Positions 43,886 through 53,805 of a stretch of DNA of 58,211 nucleotides are shown here, one piece after another. The DNA is from Bordetella trematum (GTDB lineage: Bacteria > Pseudomonadota > Gammaproteobacteria > Burkholderiales > Burkholderiaceae_B). The stretch spans positions 65,891-124,101 of the forward strand of contig NZ_FKBR01000033.1 of NCBI RefSeq assembly GCF_900078335.1, given 5' to 3'. Both the position numbers and the translations under genes were made by a program. Each line of letters starts with the position of its first letter. Within the stretch, counting starts at the first letter, position 1. The notes under the pieces were generated by a model, which worked only from the letters and a program-made list of their open reading frames with translations, did not search any database and had not been told where the DNA came from.

Positions 43886-45250
43886 TCAGGCGGTCTGGGC
43901 CAGGGCGTCGAGCAGCTTGCCGTGCACGCCGCCGAAACCGCCGTTGCTCATGACCAGGATGTGGTCGCCGGGCCGTGCCGCGGCGGCCACGGCGCTTACC
44001 AGCGCCTGCAGGTCTTCAAAGCTGGCGGCGCGCTCGCCCAGCGGCGCTAGCACCTCGGCGGGATCCCAGCCCATCGCTCCTTCCCGTGTCTTGTAGCAAA
44101 ACACCAGGTCGGCGCCGTCCAGGGCGCCGGGCAGGCGCGCGGCCATGGTGCCCAGCTTCATGGTGTTCGAGCGCGGCTCCAGCACGGCAAGGATGCGTGC
44201 AGGCCCGACCTGCCGGCGCAAACCCTCGATGGTGGTTGCGATGGCGGTGGGGTGGTGGGCGAAGTCGTCATAGACCTTCACGTCCCGGACGGTGCCGCGC
44301 AGTTCCATGCGCCGCTTGACGCCGCCGAAACGGCTCAGCGCGTCGATGCCTGCGGCGGGGCTGACCCCGACATGCTCGGCTGCGGCCAGGGCGGCCAGGG
44401 CATTCATGCGGTTGTGCTCGCCGCCCAGCATCCAGCGCACCTCGCCGGCCGGCCGGCCGTCTCGCAACACGGTGAAGGCGCCGTCGTCCCGAACCTCGCC
44501 GGCCTGCCAAGCGCCCTGGGCGCCGATGCCGACGGTCGGGGTCCAGCAGCCACGGGCCAGCACGCGCTGCAAGGCCTCATCCCCGGCGGGCAGCACGATG
44601 CGGCCTTCGGACGGAATGGTGCGCACCAGGTGATGGAATTGCGTTTCGATGGCGGCGAGATCCGGGAAGATGTCGGCGTGGTCGTATTCGAGGTTATTGA
44701 GAATCGCCGTGCGCGGGCGGTAGTGCACGAACTTCGAGCGTTTGTCGAAGAAGGCCGTGTCATATTCATCGGCCTCGATCACGAAGGGCCTGCTGTCAGG
44801 CTGGTAGCGCGCCGATACCTTCAGGTCCGGAGCCACGCCGCCGATCAGGAAATTGGGGCGCAGGCCAGCCTGCTCCAGGATCCAGGCCAACATCGAGCTG
44901 GTGGTGGTCTTGCCATGGGTGCCGGCCACGGCCAGCACGTGGGCGCCGGGCAGGATGTTGTCGCCCAACCACTGCGGCCCGGACACATAGCGCGCACCGC
45001 TGTTGAGGATGGCTTCCATCAGGGGATTGCCGCGCTTGACCACATTGCCGATCACGAACAGATCGGGCTTGAGCGCCAGCTGATCGGCCTCGAAGCCTTC
45101 GATGAGCTCGATGCCTTGCTCGGCGAGCTGGGTGCTCATCGGCGGGTACACCCCCGCGTCGCAACCCGTGACCCGGTGGCCGGCTGCCCGCGCAATCAGC
45201 GCCAGCCCGCCCATGAAAGTGCCGCAAATGCCAAGAATATGTAGATGCAT
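43886..45250 (-). CDS. mpl: UDP-N-acetylmuramate:L-Ala-gamma-D-Glu-meso-DAP ligase
   Basis: Mpl recycles the murein tripeptide onto UDP-MurNAc. This 454-residue Mur-ligase-family protein has the N-terminal HILGICGTFMGGLA, the ATP motif AVAGTHGKTTTSS and FDDFAHHPTAI-like YDDFAHHPTAI in the C-terminal half. The start at 45250 has GGAGAACCCC before it. It diverges from the thioredoxin gene across 71 bp. Confidence 0.95.
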   Translation of the reverse strand: MHLHILGICGTFMGGLALIARAAGHRVTGCDAGVYPPMSTQLAEQGIELIEGFEADQLALKPDLFVIGNVVKRGNPLMEAILNSGARYVSGPQWLGDNILPGAHVLAVAGTHGKTTTSSMLAWILEQAGLRPNFLIGGVAPDLKVSARYQPDSRPFVIEADEYDTAFFDKRSKFVHYRPRTAILNNLEYDHADIFPDLAAIETQFHHLVRTIPSEGRIVLPAGDEALQRVLARGCWTPTVGIGAQGAWQAGEVRDDGAFTVLRDGRPAGEVRWMLGGEHNRMNALAALAAAEHVGVSPAAGIDALSRFGGVKRRMELRGTVRDVKVYDDFAHHPTAIATTIEGLRRQVGPARILAVLEPRSNTMKLGTMAARLPGALDGADLVFCYKTREGAMGWDPAEVLAPLGERAASFEDLQALVSAVAAAARPGDHILVMSNGGFGGVHGKLLDALAQTA

Positions 45251-45321
45251 GGGGTTCTCCTGCAGGCATTGTAGAGGGCTGCGGGGCGGTCGTGCGCGGC
45301 GGCTCGGTATATGATGGGGCC

Positions 45322-45837
45322 ATGAATCGCCGTCTTTTCCTTTATGCTGGCGCGGGCGCCGCGGTGGCCGCCATCGCCAGTTATGGCTATACCCGTTTTG
45401 CCACCCCGGCGCCGGCGACACCGCTGGACACCCTGCTGGATCTGTCTCTGCCCGACCTGGCCGGTCAGGCGCAATCGCTGTCGCAATGGCGCGGCCAGCC
45501 CATGGTGATCAATTTTTGGGCCACCTGGTGCAAGCCTTGCGTAAAAGAAATGCCCGAGTTGCAGGCTATCCACGAAAAAGCCGGCAAGGTTCGCTTTGTC
45601 GGCATTGGTGTCGATACCGCCGACAATATGCGCAAATTCGTCGAGAAAGTTCCGGTTTCCTACCCTCTTCTGGTGATGGGCGCCGGGGCGCTGGAGCTCC
45701 TGCGCGGCCTGGGCAATCCCTCCGGTGGCCTGCCTTTTACCCTGATCTTGAATGCAGATGGAAGCATTAGGCAGAAGATCCTCGGGCAGATCGATCCGGT
45801 GTCGCTGGAAGCGACGGTTCTGGAGCTTGCTGCGTGA
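45322..45837 (+). CDS. TlpA-like thiol:disulfide oxidoreductase
   Basis: This is a 171-residue exported thioredoxin-fold protein. The N-terminus ([18 protein letters not shown]) is a hydrophobic anchor or signal with a twin-arginine-like pair. The redox motif is WATWCKPC with C70 and C73. It probably reduces periplasmic disulfides, for example in cytochrome c maturation. The start at 45322 is preferred over 45292. Confidence 0.9.
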   Translation: MNRRLFLYAGAGAAVAAIASYGYTRFATPAPATPLDTLLDLSLPDLAGQAQSLSQWRGQPMVINFWATWCKPCVKEMPELQAIHEKAGKVRFVGIGVDTADNMRKFVEKVPVSYPLLVMGAGALELLRGLGNPSGGLPFTLILNADGSIRQKILGQIDPVSLEATVLELAA

Positions 45838-45913
45838 TCCCAGTTGCGCGAAGCGCTTGAATTGGCGTAAAAAGGCGGTTTATGGATTGTTTTGCCAGCA
45901 ACTGGCAGGCCAA

Positions 45914-46348
45914 ATGGCGCGACGCATCCTAGTTTTGCATGGCCCCAACCTGAATCTCCTCGGTACCCGGGAGCCGGAAATCTATGGCAGCCTTACGCTG
46001 GCGCAGATCAACGAGCACCTGGAAACCCTGGCGGCGGAGCTTGGGCTGACCCTGGCGGCTTGGCAGAGCAATCACGAAGGAGCCCTGGTCGATCGTATCC
46101 AGGCAGCAGCCAAGGACGGCACTGATTTCATCATCATCAATGCCGCTGCCTATACCCACACCAGCGTGGCGGTGCGTGATGCACTGGCCGGAGTGGCGAT
46201 CCCATTTATCGAAGTGCATTTGTCCAACCTGTATAAGCGCGAGCCCTTCCGCCACCACTCCTATCTCTCGGATATCGCCATTGGCCTGATCAGCGGGCTG
46301 GGGGCGGAGGGATATGCGGCGGCCCTGCGTTACGCAGCGCGGCATTGA
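45914..46348 (+). CDS. aroQ: 3-dehydroquinate dehydratase, type II
   Basis: This 144-residue dodecameric enzyme of the shikimate pathway has the active-site arginine/tyrosine loop [18 protein letters not shown], then [17 protein letters not shown] and EVHLSN. It often precedes accB-accC in proteobacteria, as here with an 88-bp gap that carries the accB leader. Confidence 0.96.
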   Translation: MARRILVLHGPNLNLLGTREPEIYGSLTLAQINEHLETLAAELGLTLAAWQSNHEGALVDRIQAAAKDGTDFIIINAAAYTHTSVAVRDALAGVAIPFIEVHLSNLYKREPFRHHSYLSDIAIGLISGLGAEGYAAALRYAARH

Positions 46349-46436
46349 GACTCAGCCGGATCTTCGTTTTTCCTTCAAAAACATCACGAGCACCCGCCCG
46401 CGCGGGCGCTGTCAACATTCTCGGGAAGCAGCTTCT

Positions 46437-46886
46437 ATGGACCTCCGAAAACTCAAGACCCTGATCGACCTCGTGGCGGAATCGGGCATTGCCGAACTCG
46501 AAATCACCGAGGGTGAAGGCAAGGTTCGCATCGTCAAGTTCTCCCAGACGCTGCAGCCCGTGGTCGCCGCTGCGCCGGAAGCCGCGCCTGCCGTGGTGGC
46601 CGCTGCTCCGGCTGCGGCCCCGGCTGCCCCTGCCGCGGCGCCCGCCATTCAGGGCCACGTGGTCAAGGCGCCGATGGTCGGCACCTTCTACCGCGCTCCC
46701 AATCCGGGTGCGGCTCCCTTCGTCGACGTCGGCCAGAGCGTCAAGGAAGGCGAGGCCCTTTGCATCATCGAGGCCATGAAGCTGCTCAATGAGATCGAAG
46801 CCGACAAGTCCGGCGTCATCAAAGAAATTCTGGTCGAGAACGGCGAACCCGTCGAATACGGTCAACCGCTGTTCGTCATTGGCTGA
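46437..46886 (+). CDS. accB: Acetyl-CoA carboxylase biotin carboxyl carrier protein
   Basis: This 149-residue carrier has an N-terminal domain, an alanine/proline-rich linker (~42-70) and the biotinyl domain. Biotin attaches at K115 in EAMKL. The characteristic thumb and [12 protein letters not shown] are present. It is 9 bp upstream of accC. Confidence 0.97.
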   Translation: MDLRKLKTLIDLVAESGIAELEITEGEGKVRIVKFSQTLQPVVAAAPEAAPAVVAAAPAAAPAAPAAAPAIQGHVVKAPMVGTFYRAPNPGAAPFVDVGQSVKEGEALCIIEAMKLLNEIEADKSGVIKEILVENGEPVEYGQPLFVIG

Positions 46887-46895
46887 TAGCGAAAA

Positions 46896-48242
46896 ATGTT
46901 CGAGAAAATCCTGATCGCCAACCGCGGCGAGATTGCCCTGCGTATCCAGCGCGCCTGCCGCGAGCTGGGTATCAAGACCGTGGTGGTGCACTCGGAAGCC
47001 GACCGCGAGGCCAAATATGTGCGCCTGGCTGACGAATCCGTTTGCATCGGACCGGCACCTTCGCGTGAAAGCTACCTCAATATGCCGGCCATCATCTCGG
47101 CTGCCGAGGTGACCGACGCCGAGGCCATCCACCCTGGCTATGGTTTTCTGTCCGAGAACGCCGATTTCGCCGAGCGCGTCGAGAAAAGCGGTTTCGTTTT
47201 CATCGGTCCGCGCCCCGACACGATCCGCCTGATGGGCGACAAGGTCAGCGCCAAGCAGGCCATGATCGAAGCCGGCGTGCCGGTGGTGCCGGGCTCGGCC
47301 GGGGCATTGCCGGAAGACCCGCAGGAAATCCTGCGGATCGCCCGCGAGGTCGGTTATCCGGTCATCATCAAGGCGGCGGGCGGCGGCGGTGGCCGCGGCA
47401 TGCGCGTGGTGTATACCGAAGCGGCTCTGCTGAACGCCGTCACCATGACCCGTTCGGAAGCCGGGGCGGCCTTCAACAACCCCGAAGTCTATATGGAGAA
47501 GTTCCTGGAAAATCCGCGTCACGTGGAAATCCAGGTGCTGGCCGATGGCGGGCGCAACGCCGTGTGGCTGGGCGAACGCGACTGCTCCATGCAGCGTCGC
47601 CATCAGAAGGTCATCGAGGAAGCGCCGGCCCCCGGCATTCCTCGCCGCCTGATCGAGCGCATCGGCGACCGTTGCGCCGACGCCTGCCGCAAGATGGGCT
47701 ATCGGGGCGCGGGCACGTTCGAGTTCCTGTATGAAAACGGCGAGTTCTATTTCATTGAAATGAACACCCGCATCCAGGTCGAACATCCGGTCACCGAACT
47801 GATCACCGGGGTGGACCTGGTGCAGCAGCAGATCCTGATCGCCGCCGGCGAGAAGTTCACGCTGCGTCAGCGCGACATCACCTTCGAAGGCCATGCCATC
47901 GAGTGCCGTATCAACGCCGAAGATCCGTTCCGCTTCGTACCCAGTCCGGGCCGGATTACCAACTGGCATACGCCGGGCGGGCCGGGCGTGCGGATCGACT
48001 CGCATGCCTACAACGGTTACTTCGTGCCGCCGAACTATGACTCGATGATCGCCAAGGTCATCACCTACGGCGATACGCGCGAGCAGGCCCTGGCCCGCAT
48101 GCGGATTGCGCTGTCGGAGATGGTCGTCGAAGGTATCCAGACCAACATCCAGTTGCACCGGGAGTTGTTGCAGGACGCCCGCTTCATCGAAGGCGGCACC
48201 AGCATCCACTACCTGGAACACAAGCTCGCCCAGCGTCCCTGA
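46896..48242 (+). CDS. accC: Biotin carboxylase, acetyl-CoA carboxylase subunit
   Basis: This 448-residue ATP-grasp enzyme carboxylates biotin on Acc[11 protein letters not shown] opens the chain, the glycine-rich ATP lid is [10 protein letters not shown], and [14 protein letters not shown] carries metal and bicarbonate residues. A strong terminator follows 12 bp after the stop. Confidence 0.98.
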   Translation: MFEKILIANRGEIALRIQRACRELGIKTVVVHSEADREAKYVRLADESVCIGPAPSRESYLNMPAIISAAEVTDAEAIHPGYGFLSENADFAERVEKSGFVFIGPRPDTIRLMGDKVSAKQAMIEAGVPVVPGSAGALPEDPQEILRIAREVGYPVIIKAAGGGGGRGMRVVYTEAALLNAVTMTRSEAGAAFNNPEVYMEKFLENPRHVEIQVLADGGRNAVWLGERDCSMQRRHQKVIEEAPAPGIPRRLIERIGDRCADACRKMGYRGAGTFEFLYENGEFYFIEMNTRIQVEHPVTELITGVDLVQQQILIAAGEKFTLRQRDITFEGHAIECRINAEDPFRFVPSPGRITNWHTPGGPGVRIDSHAYNGYFVPPNYDSMIAKVITYGDTREQALARMRIALSEMVVEGIQTNIQLHRELLQDARFIEGGTSIHYLEHKLAQRP

Positions 48243-48253
48243 GCGATGCATCG

Positions 48254-48278
48254 CGGGGCCCGAAGGGCCCCGTTTTTT
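48254..48278 (+). terminator. Rho-independent terminator after accC
   Basis: An 8-bp perfect stem (CGGGGCCC, loop GAA, GGGCCCCG) is followed by six T, then prmA on the same strand. Confidence 0.93.
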
Positions 48279-48340
48279 GTACAGAAGACGACGGCCGGGG
48301 CCCGCATTGCGCGGGCCTTGCCGCGAGGAAGAAGCCCCCC

Positions 48341-49249
48341 ATGCGTGAATTGGTCCTTTACTGCCGCGAGGCGCAGGCCGAAGCCCTATCCGATGCCCTG
48401 CTGGAGGTCGGCGTGCTGTCGGTCTCGGTCGAGGATGCCGACTTCGGCACCGACGATGAGCGCCCCTTGTTCGGAGAACCCGGCACCGAACCGCAGGTGC
48501 AGGCCTGGGACCGCAATCGCGTGGTGGCGCTGCTGCCCGATGGCGCCGATCCCGCACAGCTGCTGGAGCAGGCCGCCCAAGTGGCCGAACTGGATGCCGC
48601 CCAACTGGCCGACTGGAGTCTGCGCGATGTGCCGGACGCCGACTGGGTGCGACTGACGCAATCCCAGTTCGGCCCCATCCGCATATCCGACCAGCTCTGG
48701 ATCGTGCCCAGCTGGCACCGCGATGACGTCGAGTTGCCCACGCCCGCCGAAGGCATCCGCATCGAACTGGACCCGGGGCTGGCTTTCGGCACCGGCAGCC
48801 ACCCCACCACCCATTTGTGCCTGGCCTGGCTGGAAGCGGAGCTGCCCGCCGAGGCCACGGTGCTGGATTACGGCTGCGGTTCGGGCATTCTGGCGATTGC
48901 CGCGCGCAAGCTCGGCGCAGGCGACACCATTGCCGTGGACATCGATCCGCAGGCGGTGCAATCCACCGAAGACAATGCGCGCGTCAACCAGGTCACGCTG
49001 CAGGCCGCCCTGCCCGATGCGCTGGGCGAAGGGCAGTTCCGCGTGGTGGTGGCCAATATTCTGTCCAACCCGCTCAAAGTGCTGGCTCCCATGCTGGCAG
49101 GGCGTGTGGCGCAGGGGGGTGAGCTGGTGCTCTCCGGGGTGCTCGAACGCCAGGCAGAAGAGGTTGCCGCGGCCTATGCGCCGTGGCTCGAGATGTCGGT
49201 GTGGCGCGCCCTGGATGGCTGGGTGTGCCTGTACGGCCGCAAGGCCTGA
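48341..49249 (+). CDS. prmA: Ribosomal protein L11 methyltransferase
   Basis: This 302-residue SAM-dependent enzyme trimethylates L11. The N-terminal substrate domain is followed by the catalytic part with [28 protein letters not shown] (motif I) and ANILSNPL. It lies 20 bp before a zinc-ribbon gene on the same strand, a common neighbour. Confidence 0.96.
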   Translation: MRELVLYCREAQAEALSDALLEVGVLSVSVEDADFGTDDERPLFGEPGTEPQVQAWDRNRVVALLPDGADPAQLLEQAAQVAELDAAQLADWSLRDVPDADWVRLTQSQFGPIRISDQLWIVPSWHRDDVELPTPAEGIRIELDPGLAFGTGSHPTTHLCLAWLEAELPAEATVLDYGCGSGILAIAARKLGAGDTIAVDIDPQAVQSTEDNARVNQVTLQAALPDALGEGQFRVVVANILSNPLKVLAPMLAGRVAQGGELVLSGVLERQAEEVAAAYAPWLEMSVWRALDGWVCLYGRKA

Positions 49250-49269
49250 GTCCGACGGGGTCGGCCATC

Positions 49270-50385
49270 ATGTCGCTGGTGACACGTTGCCCGAATTGCG
49301 GCACTGCCTTCAAGGTGGTGGCCGATCAACTGCGAGTGCGCAATGGCCTGGTGCGCTGCGGCGAGTGCCAGACTGTCTTTGACGGCCGTGCCTGCCTGCA
49401 GCCTTCGTCGGCCGCCGCGCCTGTCGAGCCTGCCCGGGAGGGGGCTCAGCAGGCGCCAGCCGGGCAGACGCCCGCACCGGCGGTGTTGCGCAGCCGGCCT
49501 GCCATGCTGCCTGCCGTGTCGCCTTGGCGCGATGAGGGGGAGGCGTCTGGCGCGCAGGATGATGACGAGGACGAAAGCAGGCAGACCCCGGCGATGCCGC
49601 ATGTGCCTGCGCCGCCCTTCAGTCTGCCGGCATCCGTGCCCGAGCCCGAAGCCGTGGGCGCGCCGCCTGCGGCTGCGGAGCCGGTTGTCGACAGGACACT
49701 GCGCGCCGAGCCTCAAGTCTGGCGCCCCGGTCCACGTGAGCCGCGCTTGCAGCAGGACGACGCCGCGGCCGAGGGGCTGGCGGTGCCGGGGGAGACGCGC
49801 ACGCGTTTCTCCAGCGCCACCGACAGCGGCCGTACGCCGCCGGCCTTCATGGATGACGATCACGCGCGCGCGAGCGGCCGCCGTTGGCGGCTCTGGGCCT
49901 GGGCCTGCGTGCTGGCCCTGCTGGCACTGGGGCTGCAGCTGGCCTACGTCTATCGCGACGTGCTGGCCACATCGGCGCCGCCCTTGCGTCCGGCGCTGGA
50001 GGCTGCGTGCCGGGCCCTTGGGTGCGAAGTGGGTTATCCGCGTCGGATCGAGCGCATCAACATCACTTCTTCTTCCCTGCGTGCCTTGCCGGGGGCGCTG
50101 GCCGAAGCGGCTGCCGATGGCGCCCAGGGGCGCAGCCGCATGGCCCTGCACGTGGTCATGCGCAATCGCTACGACAAGCCCCAGCCCTGGCCGGCCCTGA
50201 TCCTGGAGTTGACGGATATTTCGGATACGGTGGTGGCGCGCAAGGTGCTATTGCCGCAGGATTACCTCAAGCCGGCTCAGGCTGGCCAGCCATTCGGCGC
50301 GGGCGAGGAAGTCTCGCTGGTCGTGCCCGTCGATGTCCACGGCATTGCGGTCAATGGCTATCAACTTGATAAATTTTTCCCTTGA
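49270..50385 (+). CDS. Zinc-ribbon and DUF3426 membrane protein
   Basis: This 371-residue protein begins with an MJ0042-type zinc ribbon (CPNCG and CGEC, ~8-36). A long proline/alanine-rich disordered stretch follows, then one transmembrane helix (~208-228) and a DUF3426 domain with DKPQPWPALILELTD and the terminal GYQLDKFFP. It is probably anchored with the ribbon in the cytoplasm and DUF3426 in the periplasm. The function is not known. It is regularly found after prmA in betaproteobacteria. Confidence 0.88.
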   Translation: MSLVTRCPNCGTAFKVVADQLRVRNGLVRCGECQTVFDGRACLQPSSAAAPVEPAREGAQQAPAGQTPAPAVLRSRPAMLPAVSPWRDEGEASGAQDDDEDESRQTPAMPHVPAPPFSLPASVPEPEAVGAPPAAAEPVVDRTLRAEPQVWRPGPREPRLQQDDAAAEGLAVPGETRTRFSSATDSGRTPPAFMDDDHARASGRRWRLWAWACVLALLALGLQLAYVYRDVLATSAPPLRPALEAACRALGCEVGYPRRIERINITSSSLRALPGALAEAAADGAQGRSRMALHVVMRNRYDKPQPWPALILELTDISDTVVARKVLLPQDYLKPAQAGQPFGAGEEVSLVVPVDVHGIAVNGYQLDKFFP

Positions 50386-50394
50386 AGGATGAAC

Positions 50395-51330
50395 ATGACG
50401 TCTCCGGTGCTGGTTTGCGGGTCCATGGCTTTCGATACGATCGCGGTTTTCGAAGGCCATTTCAAAGACCACATCCTGCCTGATCGCATTCAATCCCTGA
50501 GCGTGTCGTTCCTGGTGCCTGGGATGCGCAAGGAGTTCGGTGGCTGCGCCGGCAATATCGCCTATAACATGAAGCTGCTGGGCGGCGAGCCGGTGCCGGT
50601 GGCCACCGTGGGCGAGGATGCCGGCGACTACCTGGAGCGCCTGAAAGAACTGAAGATCGATGCCAGCCGCGTGAAGGTGCTGCCCGGCACCTTCACGGCG
50701 CAGTGTTTCATCACCACCGACCTGGATGACAACCAGATCGCGGCTTTCCACCCGGGCGCCATGTCTTTTTCGGCGCAGAACGACCTGAGCTCGGCCGAAG
50801 CGGCCTGGGCCATCGTGGCGCCGGACTCCAAGGAGGGGATGTTCGCGCACGCCCAGGCGCTGGCTGCCCGCGACATTCCCTTCGTCTTCGATCTGGGGCA
50901 GGCCATGCCGCTGTTCGACGGCGACGATCTCAAGCGCATGCTGGGCCTGTGCCAGGCGCTGACGGTCAACGACTACGAGGCCAGCGTGGTCGAGCAGCGC
51001 ACCGGCCGCTCGATGGTCGAGATCGCCCGCGAGCTGCGTGCGGTCGTCGTCACGCGCGGCGCGCAGGGCGCCACGCTCTATACGGAAGGCCAGGAAATCC
51101 ATATCGAGCCGAGTCCTGCGGATCAGGTGGTCGATCCCACCGGTTGCGGCGACGCCCATCGCGGCGGTCTGCTGTATGGCCTGACGCAAGGCTGGAGCTG
51201 GCTGGACAGTGCGCGCCTGGCCAACGTGATGGGCGCGATCAAGATCGCCTCGCGCGGGCCGCAGAACCACGCGCCCAGCCGGGCCGAGATCGCGCAACGC
51301 CTGCATGCCGCTTACGGCGTGACGCTCTAA
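50395..51330 (+). CDS. PfkB-family carbohydrate/nucleoside kinase
   Basis: This is a 311-residue ribokinase-fold kinase. The N-terminal GCAGNIAYN motif and the C-terminal DPTGCGDAHRGG with catalytic aspartate define it; the usual GAGDAF is GCGDAH here. Similar proteins are annotated as adenosine or sugar kinases, and I cannot choose the substrate. ATG 50395 has AAGGAT properly spaced, better than ATG 50389. Confidence 0.9.
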   Translation: MTSPVLVCGSMAFDTIAVFEGHFKDHILPDRIQSLSVSFLVPGMRKEFGGCAGNIAYNMKLLGGEPVPVATVGEDAGDYLERLKELKIDASRVKVLPGTFTAQCFITTDLDDNQIAAFHPGAMSFSAQNDLSSAEAAWAIVAPDSKEGMFAHAQALAARDIPFVFDLGQAMPLFDGDDLKRMLGLCQALTVNDYEASVVEQRTGRSMVEIARELRAVVVTRGAQGATLYTEGQEIHIEPSPADQVVDPTGCGDAHRGGLLYGLTQGWSWLDSARLANVMGAIKIASRGPQNHAPSRAEIAQRLHAAYGVTL

Positions 51331-51437
51331 AACGTCCGGTGCCCGGTAGTTGCAGTCTGTTTCGAGACCGATTTGGCAAAGCCGGGCAGCGAGGTATCAT
51401 CGAAACTATCGGTATTCCCGCCGATTGAGGAGTTCCA

Positions 51438-51959
51438 ATGAGCACAACTACTTCTTCGTCCCGCGTGACTGCCCAGTCGGGCCGTTTGGGCCGAGTCGCG
51501 CGCGGCGTGGCCGTGGTGACTCTGGCCGCTGGTATGGCTGTGTTGGCCGGTTGCGCCAACCGCAGCGCCTCCAGCGGCGTGTACAGCTATGACCAGGCAC
51601 AACGTGAACAGATCGTGCGTACCGGTACGGTCACGGGTGTGCGCCCCATCACCATCCAGAACGACAAGTCCAGCGGCGCAGGCATGCTTGCCGGCGGTGC
51701 GCTGGGTGGCGTGGCAGGCAATGCCGTGGGAGGTGGTACGGGTCGTGCGATTGCCACGGTGGGCGGTGCCATCCTGGGCGCGCTGGCCGGCAATGCCGTC
51801 GAGAATCAGGTCGGCAAGACGTCCGGTCTGGAAATCACGGTGCGCCTGGATAACGGCGAGACCCGCGTGGTTGCCCAGGAGGCCGACGTGCCGGTCAGTG
51901 TAGGCCAGCGCGTGCAGGTCATCAGCGGTGCCGGCCCGACGCGCGTCGTGCCGTATTGA
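51438..51959 (+). CDS. Glycine-zipper outer-membrane lipoprotein (SlyB/Pcp type)
   Basis: This 173-residue lipoprotein has a lipobox LAGC near residue 38 after a hydrophobic signal. The central glycine-zipper 2TM region alternates G and A (GGALGGVAGNAVGGG, VGGAILGALAGNAVE). The C-terminal small barrel ends RVQVISGAGPTRVVPY. It is related to envelope-stress lipoproteins. A strong bidirectional terminator follows. Confidence 0.92.
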   Translation: MSTTTSSSRVTAQSGRLGRVARGVAVVTLAAGMAVLAGCANRSASSGVYSYDQAQREQIVRTGTVTGVRPITIQNDKSSGAGMLAGGALGGVAGNAVGGGTGRAIATVGGAILGALAGNAVENQVGKTSGLEITVRLDNGETRVVAQEADVPVSVGQRVQVISGAGPTRVVPY

Positions 51960-51990
51960 TTTGTCGCGGCGCCTGGCGCCGCGGTCAACG

Positions 51991-52032
51991 AAAACCCCCC
52001 CTTGCCGCCTCGCGGCAAGGGGGGTTTTTTTT
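51991..52032. terminator. Bidirectional rho-independent terminator
   Basis: A 13-bp stem (CCCCCCTTGCCGC with its complement, loop CTC) is flanked by four A and eight T. It serves the lipoprotein gene on the plus strand and, more weakly, the YggT gene on the minus strand. A second 9-bp GC hairpin lies just before it at 51964-51982. Confidence 0.93.
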
Positions 52033-52043
52033 AGGCTGCGTCT

Positions 52044-52607
52044 TCAGATCAGGCCAAAGCCGCCGTAGGAAAAACGCGTCAGGATCATGATGCCGATCTG
52101 GGCCAGGATCAGCACCGCCAGCGGCGAGAAATCGATGGCGGTGCGCGGCAGCAGCCGGCGGATGGGGTCCAGCAGGGGGGCCGTCAGGGTCTGCAGCAGC
52201 GCCATCATCGGCGACATCGGATTGACCCACGACAGTACCGCCTGGATCAGCGTGAGCCAGATGATCAGATTGAGCGCCCAGCGCACGGTGGTGAACAGGG
52301 CCGTCAGCAGCATGGCAGGCAGCAGCTGCAAGGGCGGCAACTGGCCGGCGCTGACCAGCACCATCAACACGAAGAACACCAGGGCCGCCAGCCAGGCGGC
52401 CACCAGGCTGGTCCAGTCGATGCGGCTGCCGGCCGGGATCACGCGGCGCAGCGGCACGATGAGCCAGTTGGTCGCCTGGTAGACCACGCGCGCCAGGGGG
52501 TTGAAGGGATGCAGGCGGACGGCGTGCACCCAGGCGCGCAACAGTAGCGCTGCCCCGAACAGGGTGAACAGGATATTGATGAGAAAGCGCAGGATATCGC
52601 CGAGCAT
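52044..52607 (-). CDS. YggT-family membrane protein
   Basis: This is a 187-residue integral membrane protein with two YggT units. Each has hydrophobic segments and a conserved PLRRVIP or PIRRLLP motif. YggT proteins are linked to osmotic tolerance and to SepF-like functions in some bacteria, but the mechanism is unclear. The start at 52607 is an ATG; a TTG nine bases upstream is less likely. Confidence 0.88.
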   Translation of the reverse strand: MLGDILRFLINILFTLFGAALLLRAWVHAVRLHPFNPLARVVYQATNWLIVPLRRVIPAGSRIDWTSLVAAWLAALVFFVLMVLVSAGQLPPLQLLPAMLLTALFTTVRWALNLIIWLTLIQAVLSWVNPMSPMMALLQTLTAPLLDPIRRLLPRTAIDFSPLAVLILAQIGIMILTRFSYGGFGLI

Positions 52608-52740
52608 GGCAGTCAACTAACCAGACAATAACGGTCGCTATTGTCGCATGCGGGTCATTGCAACACGCGGTGGCAGAACGAAAAAGCCGCCCGGCTTGCG
52701 CCGGACGGCCAGGGTCGACCGAAAAGGTCAGCCTGTCCGA

Positions 52741-53508
52741 TTAAGGACGGCCGCCGGTCGGGAAGGGCCACGAAGCGGCCGGATTCAGCGCAGTCTTGGC
52801 GCCCGGAGCGGCGGCGGTGGACGGTGCTGCTGCCGGCTTTTTGGCTGCCGTCTTCTTGGCCGGAGCCTTCTTGGCGACAGGCTTGGCAGCCGGTTTCTTG
52901 GCCGGCGCCTTCGGGGCAGCCGCCTTCTTGGCAACGGTCTTGGTGGTCACGGCTTTCTTGGCAGGCGCTTTCTTGGCGACCGCTTTGGTGGCGACAGCCT
53001 TTTTGGCGACGGTTTTCTTGGCGACGACCTTCTTGGCCGGGGCTTTCTTGGCGACCGCCTTCTTGGCGGCGACCTTGGTGGCTGCAACCTTCTTGGCCGG
53101 TGCCTTCTTGGCGACAACCGCCTTCTTGGCGACGACCTTCTTGGCCGGAGCCTTCTTGACTACGGCCTTCTTGGCGACGACCTTCTTGGCCGGAGCTTTC
53201 TTGGCAACGGCCTTCTTGGCGACGGCCTTGGTGGCGACGACCTTCTTGGCCGGGGCTTTCTTGGCTACAGCCTTCTTGGCGACGACCTTGGTGGCAGCGG
53301 CCTTCTTGGCCGGCGCCTTCTTGGCTACCGTCTTGGCGGCGGTGGCTTTCTTGGCGACGGTCTTCTTGACGGCCGGTGCCTTGGCGGCGACCTTCTTTAC
53401 CGCGGCCTTGGTGGCCACAGCTTTCTTGGCGGGGGCCTTCTTGGCCACGGCCTTTTTGGCTGCGGGTTTCTTCGCCGCGGGTTTGGCGGCTTTCTTGGCA
53501 GTTGCCAT
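52741..53508 (-). CDS. Histone H1-like lysine/alanine-rich DNA-binding protein
   Basis: This 255-residue very basic protein is built almost wholly of K-A-V-P-T repeats, with about ten KAPAKK units and variable spacers. It resembles the C-terminal tails of eukaryotic histone H1 and Bordetella BpH1/BpH2 proteins. The last ~20 residues are different, with [16 protein letters not shown] giving an aromatic tail. It should compact DNA without sequence specificity. The long antisense open frame is composition-driven and not a gene. In-frame repeat number probably varies among strains. Confidence 0.92.
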   Translation of the reverse strand: MATAKKAAKPAAKKPAAKKAVAKKAPAKKAVATKAAVKKVAAKAPAVKKTVAKKATAAKTVAKKAPAKKAAATKVVAKKAVAKKAPAKKVVATKAVAKKAVAKKAPAKKVVAKKAVVKKAPAKKVVAKKAVVAKKAPAKKVAATKVAAKKAVAKKAPAKKVVAKKTVAKKAVATKAVAKKAPAKKAVTTKTVAKKAAAPKAPAKKPAAKPVAKKAPAKKTAAKKPAAAPSTAAAPGAKTALNPAASWPFPTGGRP

Positions 53509-53805
53509 GGTTATGCTCCTTAGGTTCAGGGGTCCCAGAACTTGAACCCGTGTGGTGGATCGTGTTTCGATCCGCACCCGGGTTATTCATCGGCGCATGC
53601 CGCTGTCCCTTGCGGGTTTCAGCCTGACGGCTTGCGCTAATGAATTCGGCACGACCATTTGATATAGCCCCCGCCACACCGGCGCGAGCCATCTCAAATG
53701 GCTAGCGGTAGGCAGCGGCGAACCGTCTGCCTACCGTCTTGTCCTGCGTGTGCGAATACCCCGACCGGGGGCACAACCATGGCAGGCCCGTGAGGGCCTT
53801 GCCGA
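53509..53805 (-). other. Intergenic region between nrdB and the H1-like gene
   Basis: This ~300-bp spacer has no credible gene. It contains two adjacent hairpins: AGCCAT/ATGGCT at 53687-53703, and a perfect 10-bp stem CGGTAGGCAG/CTGCCTACCG with an 11-base loop at 53706-53736. A third imperfect hairpin at 53781-53803 lies just past the nrdB stop and may end that mRNA, although no T-run follows. The promoter of the H1-like gene must lie here. Confidence 0.5.

Noticed and set aside
52648-53545. Long plus-strand frames rich in G, L, F and W/R repeats opposite the H1-like gene
   Set aside because: They are antisense shadows of a highly biased repetitive sequence. The minus-strand product matches a known family.
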